Shown: one piece after another, positions 21,028 through 30,400 of the stretch | How positions within the stretch are numbered: position 1 is the stretch's first letter | How the letters are laid out: every line of letters begins with the position of its first letter | From: Symbiodinium natans | Lineage: Eukaryota > Sar > Dinophyceae > Suessiales > Symbiodiniaceae | DNA: 31,000 bases | Reading direction: 5' to 3' | NCBI GenBank assembly: GCA_905221605.1 | Contig: CAJNDS010002187.1 | Location: 64,001 to 95,000, forward strand | Notes under the pieces: model-generated | What the model saw: only the letters and a program-made list of their open reading frames with translations | Databases searched by the model: none | Told to the model about the DNA's origin: nothing | Position numbers and translations under genes: made by a program

Positions 21028-21075
21028 GAAAACCGAAACCCAACACCCCAAGACCCTGAGCAAGGCAGTGCTTGG

Positions 21076-21135
21076 AGCCTGAGCCCCCGCTACCTCAACT
21101 CGCTCTCTTCCAAGCCGCGCCTCGCTTGTCCGGGG
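21076..21135 (+). other. Exon-like island
   Basis: After a GAGCAAG acceptor a phase-2 frame rich in Pro and Leu stays open and fits the phase of the ATG-containing island at 20808-20895. No family recognised. Confidence 0.28.
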
Positions 21136-21219
21136 GCTTAGGGTTTGGGGTTTAGGGTTTAGGGTTTAGGGTTCAGGGTTCAGGGTTTAGGGTTTAGGGT
21201 TTAGGGTTTAGGGTTTGGG
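21136..21219. repeat. TTTAGGG array
   Basis: About 11 units including two GGGTTCA variants, lying just upstream of the zinc-finger-like exon. Confidence 0.9.
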
Positions 21220-21227
21220 TGCTCCAG

Positions 21228-21444
21228 GGATTTCTCAGCGCTTTGAAGACCCACGAAGTGTAAGATTATGTTCCTGCGACATCTTGATCTGGCAGCAGAA
21301 ACAACAGTCGCTGCGCTTCAAAAGACACCGCCGACACTGCCACGAATACACAGACCCTCGCTTGGACTCCGAAGCAATGTGGTGCGATCCTGGCTGCGAG
21401 TACGACCTGTGCCCTGACGAGCTGAGCAGCTCCGATGAGGAGAG
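21228..21444 (+). CDS. Exon with Cys/His zinc-finger-like segment
   Basis: A 217-nt open island after CTCCAG. Its protein has C-S-C-D, then H-R-R-H-C-H-E-Y, then W-C-D-P-G-C-E-Y-D-L-C-P, spacing that recalls C1-like or ZZ-type zinc-binding domains (W-C-x3-C-x-Y/F-D-x-C). The final CxxC half is incomplete: D-E-L follows where a Cys would be expected. An acidic, Ser-rich tail follows. The parent gene is unknown; neither MBOAT nor ligand-gated channels normally contain this domain. Confidence 0.5.
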
Positions 21445-21461
21445 GAAGGGTGTTGCTGTTT

Positions 21462-21556
21462 GGGATGTTCCCCCTTATAGTAGCAGTCCTGAATGGGGAT
21501 TTTAGTAGTCCCTAGGTATCATCCCTAGTAAGGACTGTGAGTATAAGGGGGAACCC
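21462..21556. mobile_element. Foldback element copy 2
   Basis: About 95 bp and the best-preserved inverted ends: GTTCCCCCTTATA at the left and TATAAGGGGGAAC at the right, with AGTCCT and AGGACT further in. It starts about 18 bp after the zinc-finger-like exon. Confidence 0.8.
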
Positions 21557-21615
21557 AAGCTGTTGTGTTTGAGGAGCCAGAGTAGCAGTCACTTATTTCC
21601 CGCTTCTTTTCGGGT

Positions 21616-21711
21616 TTAGGTTCCCTTGCAAGCACGCTTACTTCCCCTGTTTTAGGGCTTAGGTTCCCTTACAAGCGCACTTATTTCCCCTAATTTAGGT
21701 TCCCTTATGGG
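21616..21711. repeat. Short tandem repeat, 2.4 copies of about 40 bp
   Basis: TTAGGTTCCCTTGCAAGC recurs with small changes at 21659 (TTACAAGC) and partly at 21695. The rest of 21557-21837 is unique with no supported gene. Confidence 0.7.
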
Positions 21712-21837
21712 CCCCTTTAAGCCCGAAAGGGCACCCCTTGTTCTATTCCGAACATTTCTCGTGTGTCTGGTTGAGGTCACGGACAGGGATGGAGGCCAAG
21801 CCTGATAATCTTTCGCGTCTTGCGGGTCGAACAAAGG

Positions 21838-22108
21838 TTTAGGGTTTAGGGTTTAGGGTTTCGGGTTTAGGGTTAGGGTTTAGGGTTTAGGGTTTAGGGT
21901 TTAGGGTTTAGGGTTTAGGGTTTAGGGTTTAGGGTTTAGGGTTTAGGGTTTAGGGTTTAGGGTTTAGGGTTTAGGGTTTAGGGCTGAGGGTTTAGGGTTT
22001 AGGGTTAGGGTTTAGGGTTTAGGGTTTAGGGTTTAGGGTTTAGGGTTTAGGGTTTAGGGCTTAGGGTTTAGGGTTTAGGGTTTGGTGTTTAGGGTTTAGG
22101 GTTTAGGG
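21838..22108. repeat. Long TTTAGGG array
   Basis: About 38 units over 271 bp with very few variants (TTTCGGG, CTGAGGG, two six-bp units). One of the two longest near-pure arrays in the window. Confidence 0.95.
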
Positions 22109-23003
22109 TCCATCTGTGGCGTCTCGTCTCTTCTCTTCACCAACCAGTCTCGCCTTGAGCTTTTGGACCCGGTGGATGGCTTGCTCACAGAACCTTCACC
22201 CCACCCATGCCTGGGGGTGAAGCCTGCCGGTGTAGTGGCCCTTGTGTCGGTTTAGGGTTTAGGGTTTAGGGTTTTGGGTTTTGGGTTTAGGGCCGTGAGT
22301 GCCTCCACGCGCCAGGGGAGAGGAGGTGGGGTCCCGCTTGGGCCCTCTACCTGCCCTGTTAGGCCACTTGACTCGGAGAAACACACCGGCAGAAGTGCGT
22401 GAGTATCGCCCGTCTGGCATATGAACATTGCAAAGACGTATGCTGGGCATGTCTGCTGACAGCCGAGTTGCGTTAACAGCCCTTTGCGTGCGCATGGGTC
22501 CATTGTTCACCTTTAAACTCCAAAAACATCCTAAAGCTCCCTAAGCATCCCTAAATAGAAAAACACGCCGGATCATCGGAACTGCAAAGGGGTGATACTT
22601 GAACCCCCTTAAACATCCCCCGCACATACCCTAGAAACTTTTGGAGTGTAGGCTTGGGGCTTTTGCAAGGCAAGCACGCCCCAAAAATCTTTACAAGCTG
22701 AGACAAAGCTTGAGCAAGGTCACTAGTGCGGCAGGCCAGCTGGTTTCCTAAACCCTAAGCCCGAAACCTGGCCGAAGCCCCAATCCCCGACCCTAAACCC
22801 GAAACCCCCCAAACTTGAAAGTCTAAACCCCAAACTGCGCAAAGTCCTCAAGCTCCCTAAACCCTGACCCCCCCCAAGCCCGAAATCGTAAACCCTAAAC
22901 TCCTCAAACTTTCAACTCCAAACTCCCGCAACGCAGAAAGCTTAAACCCCCAAAGTAACGTGTGCCTTTGATCTAAGGTCTGGTCTTTTACCTTTGTTTA
23001 TAG
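22109..23003. other. Unique islands and decayed C-rich repeat
   Basis: 22112-22245 has an open + frame (contains S-R-L-E-L-L-D-P-V-D-G-L-L-T) and is exon-like. 22246-22290 is short G-rich repeat. 22291-22505 is unique with two minus-strand frames open through it. 22506-22735 is unique, no gene seen. 22740-22960 is strongly decayed CCCTAAA. Confidence 0.45.
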
Positions 23004-23073
23004 GGATCCGAAGAATGGGCCCTTGTCATACAAAGTGTATATACGGGGTATCCAGCAGGGGAGCCAAATTCAG
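23004..23073 (+). CDS. Possible upstream exon of the ion-channel gene
   Basis: After a TTTATAG acceptor the frame reads D-P-K-N-G-P-L-S-Y-K-V-Y-I-R-G-I-Q-Q and fits phase 0 with the next island at 23198 (D-L-D-I-K-G-F-R-A-E-G-Y-E-D). These would precede the first channel beta strand. No diagnostic motif. Confidence 0.38.
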
Positions 23074-23084
23074 GGCCCATACCT

Positions 23085-23640
23085 GGAAGCCCTAAACCCT
23101 AAACCCTAAAGCCTAAACCCTAAACCCTAAACCACCCTAAACCCCAAACCCTAAACCCTAAACCCTATAAACCCCTACTTTGAGCTCCCAGCCCCAGGAT
23201 CTCGACATCAAAGGCTTCAGGGCGGAAGGCTACGAAGATGGCGCGGCTTCGAGGGAAGTGCGGGGTTCAGGGGCGCAGGGTTGAGGGAGGTTGTTTAGGG
23301 GTTTAGGGGGTTTTAGGGTTTAGGGTTTAGGGTTAGGGGGTTTAGGGGTTAGGGTTTAGGGTTTACAGTTTGGGGGTTTAGGGGTTCAGGGTTTTGGGTT
23401 AGGGGTTTAGGGTTGGGGGGTTTAGGGTTTAGGGGCTCAGGGTTGAACGTTTAGGGGTTTAGGGGTTGTGGGTTCAGGGCTTTAGGGGTTTTAGGGGTTC
23501 GGGGGTTCGGGGGTTCAGGGGTCTAGGGTCTAGGGGTTTCGGGTGCAGGGGGTTAGGGGTTTAGGGGTTTAGGGTTTAGGGTTTGGGGGATTAGGGGTTT
23601 GGGGCGTTGAGGATTCAGGGTCGAGGGTTTTTTGAGGTTG
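23085..23640. repeat. CCCTAAA array, island, long degenerate G-rich array
   Basis: 23085-23168 is CCCTAAA. 23198 to about 23245 is the exon-like island noted above. 23270-23635 is decayed G-rich repeat, mostly 8-bp GGGGTTTA with many variants. Confidence 0.82.
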
Positions 23641-23747
23641 TTGGTCGATCTGGGTTGTTGGTCGATCTGGGTTTGCCGCGTACCATTGCGGTGCTTTGTG
23701 ATGATAGCGGCAACCGCTTGCTGTGATAAGGACGAGGGGTACCTCCA

Positions 23748-23891
23748 CCCCCCCCCCCCCCCCCCTCCCCCCCCCCCCCCTCCCCCCCCCCCCCCCCTCC
23801 CCCCCTCCCCCCCCCCTCCCCCCCCCTCCCCCCCCCCCCCCTCCCCTCCCCCCCTCCCCCCCCCCCCCCCCTCCCCCCCCCCCCCCCCCCC
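23748..23891. repeat. Poly-C tract with scattered T (144 bp)
   Basis: Almost pure C with single T interruptions every 5 to 16 bases. On the minus strand it is a long G-run array that could form quadruplexes. The proline- and glycine-rich frames across it are repeat artefacts. Confidence 0.92.
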
Positions 23892-24431
23892 AAAGCCCCA
23901 AGCCCCAAACCCCAAACCTTGCTATTCTGCATCCAGTTCAGAGGGTTTCTTAGGGACCCATTTTCAATATTGGATGTTTTTGAAGGGTTTAAGATTCGGG
24001 TTGATGGTCGGGATCTTGTAAGTATTGCTTCAAAGCCGTGTAAGCCCAAAATTCACAAGTGCTGATTTCGGCTCCAACAGTAAGTTCGGTGCGGCTTCCA
24101 GTTGCAACTATGCATCTTCACCTGGTGTTGAGGGGTATACGGAGGGACCCCGAGAAAACACCCTTAATCTTATTCTATAACCCCTATATATACCTTATAT
24201 AGTCCCGAAGTAGCCCCGTAAATAAACACCAAATAACCCCTAAGGTCCCTTATAAGGGTCCCTCCTTTAGTTCCTTGACGATGGGATCGGCTTCGGCTTG
24301 GCACATTATATGAAGAGTTTTCAGGGCTTGGGTGTAGGCTTGAGGGTTTAGAGAGATGGGGGAGAGGTTCCAACCCTAAACCCTGAACCCTGAACCCTAA
24401 ACCCTGAACTTTCAACCCCCGCGGGTTCAAG
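23892..24431. other. Unique sequence with a small foldback
   Basis: No supported exon. 24141-24265 has 10-bp inverted ends (GGAGGGACCC and GGGTCCCTCC), an AT-rich centre and a 12-bp palindrome CCCTTATAAGGG at 24247-24258, so it may be another MITE-like element. 24373-24413 is short CCCTGAA repeat. Confidence 0.5.
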
Positions 24432-27400
24432 GTAATGAAGGACTTCGTGAAGAACTGGAAGGCGGACGGAAGCGGCACTTTCGTGGATTGCTCGAAGGCC
24501 TTGTTTCTGCAAACCCCAAACCCGAAACTGGAAACCCAAAACTCTGCGCCCTAAACCTCAACCCTAGACTGGAAACGCTAAGCCCTAAACCCTTAACCCG
24601 AAGCCTAGCTTACCAAACCCTACACCCCAAACCCTAAACGTCCGAACCCTCACGGCCTTAACGCCCCCTGGCGCTGATTCAGGGGATAAAGGGCTTGGGC
24701 TTCAGGGGGTTAGGGTGTAGGATTAGGGCTTGAGGTTTAGGGTTGTTCAGGGTTTAGAGCTTTGGGGGTTTGGGGTCTAAGGTTTGGGGTTTAGGGGTGT
24801 CGGGTTTCGGGCCTTAGGGGCTTAGGCACCGAGGGGCCTAGGGGTTAAGGGGTTTAGGGGTTTTGGGGTTGACAGAGTGGTTTCATTGAGGCAGGCTTGT
24901 TCAGCCCCATGTAGGTTTAGGGCACCCCTGAAGGCCATAAAAGTGTACCTCGACGTGTCCCCGCATGAGCTGAAGAGCGTGGATGATCAAAACGAAGAGC
25001 TTTCGGGCAAAAGAGTTTGCCACTTAAAGGGTTTCGGGCTTAAGGCAACATATATACCCCAAATAGGGTAGAATCCCCTTAAAGGGACCCCCGAAAAGGG
25101 GCTCAGGGAACTTAAGTGCACTGTAAGTAGCTTCCCCAGTTCCCTTGAGCCTAAGCAACCCCCAAACCCTAAACCCTAAACCCTAAACCCTAAACCCTAT
25201 AACCCCAAGGTTCTCCATGATCTTCGTGCTCAAGCTGGCGTGGCTGGATCCGGATCTCAAGAACTTTGAGACCACGCTCACACTGCGGAGGCCCACTCAG
25301 CCAATGGAGGATCCTCGGGCCTATACCAACCATAAACCCTGAAGACCCTAAACCCGAAACCCTAAACCCTAAACCCTTGAATCCCTAAACCCTAAACCCT
25401 AAAAGGGCTGCTTTTTTCAGGGGACCTCGGCCAAACACGGGCTTTGGCCGTAACAACCCTAAACCCTAATCCCTAAACCCCAAACCCTACTCGAGAAACT
25501 GAGGCGCACCTGCAAGATGTGAGGCTTGGCGCTGTTTGCTGGGGGAACCCAAAGTTGGACCTTAAAACCTGAACCCTAAGCTCGAACCCTAAGCCCTAAG
25601 CCCTAAGCCTTAAGCCTAAGCCTTAAGCCCGAAACCCTACACCCTACACCTGAACCCTACTTCCAGCTACTTGGCAGTCGCAGAACCGTCGGCTGTACTA
25701 GTTCTTTCTTACTTTTGTGCTTAATGCTGGCTTCAAGGAGTCTTTAGTGTGGTGCAAGTTTGTGGTTTTGGCTTCGCCGGGCCTGGAAAGGCTGGAAAGA
25801 GTCGAGGGTTCAGGGTTTAGGGTTTGAGGTTGGTATGTTCTCCCTTCTACAAACAGTCCCTAATGGGGATTATAATCGGGGGGTACCCATAGTCCCTATG
25901 AAGGACTCTTAGTACAAGGGCGAAACAATCCCAACTTTAGGGTTTCGTGGTGGCAAGTCACGCGGTGCATCTCTCAGGAGCGTCTTGATCACAAAGAAGT
26001 GCACAAACGGTTTAGGGTTTAGGGTTTGGGGTTTGGGGTTTAGGGTTCAGGGTTTAGGGTTTCCGGTTCAGGGTTTCAGGGTTCGGGGCCCCCCAAGGAG
26101 CGTCTTGATCACCAAGAAGTACGCCAACGGCGACATCGAGTTCGTGGACCTGTCGGCGCCCCACAGGGAGCTCAGGACGATGTGGACCGGCAGGAGATTA
26201 GACCAGGCTTCTGACCCCCCCAAAAGCATATGAAACCTAATAGCCCTAATAGCCCTAAACCCTAAACCCTAAAGCCTAAACCCTAAACCCTAAACCCTAA
26301 ACCCTAAACCCTACACCCAAAGAATCCAGGGTTTCGGGGTTCTGGGGAAGGTAGGAGCTTTGCCTGTCGGGCCTGCAAAAGCAGGAGGCACAGTTTGGCT
26401 GTTCGTACGGCTTCTTTCCAACAGGTTGTTTCTTGACCTCCAAAGACGACCTAAACCCTAAACCCTAAACCCTAAACCCTAAACCCTAAACCCTAAACCC
26501 CAAACCCCAAACCCTAAACCCCAAACCCTAAACCCTAAACTCTCGACCCTAAGAAGCGCACGCAAGGAAGCGCGATGAGTATGTCGCACTGCAAGATCCC
26601 GACTGGAAAAGGCAGACGAGGGTTTTCTTAGGGTTTAGGGTTTAGGATTTAGGGTTTAGGGTTTAGGGTTTAGGGTCTAGGGTTTCTAGGGTTTAGGGTC
26701 TAGGGTTTCTGGGGGTTTAGGGTTTAATTAGGGTTTATATAGGGTTTAGGGTTCTAGGGTTTAGGGTTTAGGGCTTTAAACCCTAGGAGTCAGGGTTAAA
26801 CCCTAAACTCTAGACCCTCAACCCCTAAACCTGAAGCCCCCCACCCCCCACCAAGCAGAAAACATCCAAAGCTTCCCAGTCCGCCGGATTTCCCAGGTAC
26901 TTTTTTCCGACCTACTCCTTCTTGAATCTGCAGGATGAAGGCAAGAGCCTCCTGGAGACGACGGCCTTGCTGTGGTGCGACGCATCAGGTGGGTTTGTCT
27001 CCTATTCTGTTCCTCGGCGATTGTGGTTTTGTGTTTGGGTGCAGTTTAGGGTTTAGGGTTTAGGAATCAGGGTTGAGGGTTTAGGTTGAGGGTTTTGGCC
27101 GGCGCATCCTAAGCCCACCCCCAACCCCCGTGCCCTGCAACATCTGCCCGAAAGCCCCGAAGCCCCACTGAAGGCCCCTAAGTAGTGACGGGCTCTAGTC
27201 CCCTGGGCGCTCACTTGTCGGGAGTCCTTGGGCCTGTCTGCAACGCTTGAAGTGTTGCACTGACGTTGTTTGCTGTTCGCGCCGGCCTCAGAAGTAGGGT
27301 TGGCGTCGTGTTATTTCAGGCTCCAGGGTTCCTTTAGCGCTGCCCTCAGCAGCAGGAGTGTGCCGGGAGCTCGGAGCCAGGCCCCCCCTCAGAAGTAGGG

Positions 27401-30400
27401 GTTTCTGGGGTTTCTTTACTTTAGAAACACCGAGTTGGTTTCCAGCCTTTGGATGTGAAGGCCCCTAAGCCCGAAAACAACCCTAACCTCTAACACCCCC
27501 CCCCCCTGCCCCCAGGTCAAGTTCGACGGCGCCTTTCAGGAGGGTCTCGAGTTGCAGAGCTTCCCACTGGATCGCCAGCTCTGCAGGAGCGGTGCATGAG
27601 GTATTCAGGGTTTAGGGTTTAGGGTTTGGGGTTTAGGGTTCCGGGTTTCGGGTTTCGGGTTTAGGGTCCTGCCTCCTTTTTTTTCTTTTAACGTGGAGTA
27701 GCTAAACCCGAAACCCGTAAATACTAAACCCTAAAGCCGAAGCCCGAAACCTGAGGAGTTCCTGAGAAATCATCCGAAATGTGGGAGGTTGGGAGCTGAA
27801 AGGTTTAGGCTTCGGCTTGGGGGGAGGGAGTGGGCTCAGGGTTCAGGGGTTGCAGGGTTTCGGGTCTTTAGGGTTTTAGGGTTAAGGGTTTGATGGTTTT
27901 AGGGTGTTAGGGTTTAGAGTTTCGGGTCGTTAGGGTTTTTAGGTCGTTAGGGTTTTAGGGTTGAGGGTTTTAGGGAAGTTGTTGCAGGGCAGTTTGATGG
28001 CTCTCACAGGGGGTTAAACCCTAAACCCTAAGCCCTAAACCCTAAACCCTAAACCCTAAACCCTAAACCCTAAACCCTAAACCCTAAACCCTAAACCCTA
28101 AACTCTTAGAGGGTTTCAAGGGGGTCTTGGAGTCCTTTGGGCCTGGGAATCCAAGTCTCCTGGTCTTGCTAGGGGTGGGTGGATTCAGGCTGATGTAAGC
28201 TGATGTAGGGTTTAGGGTTCAGTAGGGTTTAGGGTTTAGGATTTAGGGTTTAGGGCTTGGGGTTTAGGGTTTAGGGTTTAGGGTTTTGGGTTTAGGGCTA
28301 GGGGTTTGTCATCATATTCTTGGATAGCGCGCTGAGAGCTGCAGGATCACGATATCGGCTGAGAAGCCGGTCCAGGAGTTTCAGCCACCTGTCATAAAAG
28401 GCTATCCCTAAACCCTAAACCCTAAAACCTCAGCCCTAAACCCTAAACCCTGAACCCTAAACCCTAAACCCTAAACGTAAACTCTAAGCCCTAAACCCTA
28501 AACCATAAACCCTATATTGGGGGGGGGGGTGGGGGGGCTGGGGCAAATAGTAGGGGACCCACGTCAAAAGTGCAAAACAAGGTTTGTTCCTGTCGCCGGC
28601 AAGAAGAAGATCAGCCAAGTCTGCGACATGTGGCGTACCTTGGTAGCCAATTGGTGCCCTCATGAATCCATAAGGGTTTCGGGTTTAGGGTTTGGGGTTT
28701 AGGGTTTAGGGCTAGTGGCAGCCCAGTGGTACCCTTTGCCCTTTTTTTTGGTGCAGGGTTCCCTTATTCAAGTCGCCGACCCACTTAAATGGGTGCCCTT
28801 TATGATAGTAGGGATACTCGGCTACCAAGGTACCGACGACGACATACAGCAACGGTGCACGGTCTACACGCGCCACTGTGACAGGCAAAGGGTTGGCGCC
28901 TTCTTCCTTCCCTTCCTCAAGTAGAGACCCCAGGTTGCCCCAAGCCCGAGATAACCCCCTAAGATCTAACCCTAAACCCTAAACCCTAAACCCTAAACCC
29001 TAAACCCTAAACCCTAAACCCTAAACCCTAAACCCTAAACCCTAAACCCTAAACCCTAAACCCTAAACCCTAAACCCTAAACCCTAAACCCGAAACCATA
29101 AACCCTAAACCCTAAACCCTAAACCCTAAACCCTAAACCCTAAACCCTAAACCCTAAACCCTAAACCCTAAACCCTAAACCCTAAACCCTAAACCCTAAA
29201 CCCTAAACCCTAAACCCTAAACCCAAAACCCTAAGCCTAAACCCTAATCCCTAAACCCCACACCCTGAACCCATAAATCCTAAGCCCCAAACTCTCAGAA
29301 CTCCCTCTGCAATGTCGGTTTCGCTTCGGATCTTTGCCAGGAACTTCCCCTATGAAGTGCAGCGGTCCTGCGTCAGAGCCCTTTTCCACCTGCAGCGCAA
29401 AGGCAGAGAAGGGGTCTGAGTGTGGAGGGGCTGTAGGGTTCAGGTTAGGGTTTAGGGTTTAGGGTTTAGGGTTCAGGGTTTAGCGTTCAGGGTTCAGGGT
29501 TTAGGGTTCAGGGTTCAGGGTTTAGGGTTTAGGGTTTCGTGTTCACGGTTCAGGGTTCAGGGCTTGTAGGGTTGGAGGGTTTAGGGTGTATGCTGAGACA
29601 GGTTGGCGATGTAGGGCTTAGGCCAGAGAACTCCTCAAGGAAGGAAGATGCCTCGAGCAATAGAGAGATGAGAGTTTTAAGGTCGTTTCCCAAACTTTCA
29701 GGGCTCTGGGTAGGCGACAGGGGGCCTAGGGTAAGGGGGTTCCCTGCGGCAGGCGACTACTACTTTCACAGCGTTCTGGTCATGGTCTTCCTCGTGAATG
29801 TCATCAGCCTCTGCGCGTTCTCCATTCCCGTGGCTTGCTGTTGGCTTGCAGGGAATGAGGGAATTAGGGGCCCTATATATAGCATATATATATATATATA
29901 TATCTACTATATAACTATATATATATATATGTCTTGTATACCTTTTCAGGGATTATACAGGGTACCTCACTCCCCCATAAACCCTGTCAACCAACAGTAA
30001 GGTGGACGACGCGAGCGGCCGGCTCGGGCATCTGAGCACCTGCTTCCTGGCCGTGCTTGCGTATCGCTACGTCATCGACGACTCGCTGCCGCGTAAGGAG
30101 TACCTCACGGCTGCGGACATGTATCTTCGTCATAGTGGGGGTAAAACATTTTGCAAATCTGAGGGTACTCAAACTCAAGAAGGAACAAAAACAGTCCAAT
30201 TTTAAAAAACGATCCCAAAACCATGAAAACTAGGTACATCATCTTTGCTTGCAGCTTTCAAGTGGCCATCTGCGTTGAGACGGTGATTCTGGTCATCCTC
30301 GAAGCGCAACTTGAGGCTGAAGAGGAGGACGCCACGGACACGTATCGGTCCCTTGACGTTTCCTTTGGGCTGGTGCTGTCTCTAGTGTGGCTGAGTACAA

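Noticed and set aside
23553-24049. Long glycine-rich and proline-rich frames
   Set aside because: They are translations of the poly-C/poly-G tract; there are no stops because of composition, not selection.
29539-30000. One continuous 153-codon protein
   Set aside because: It runs through TTTAGGG and (AT)n repeat; only the 29753-29832 part matches the channel M1 exon, so it is an exon within intron read-through.
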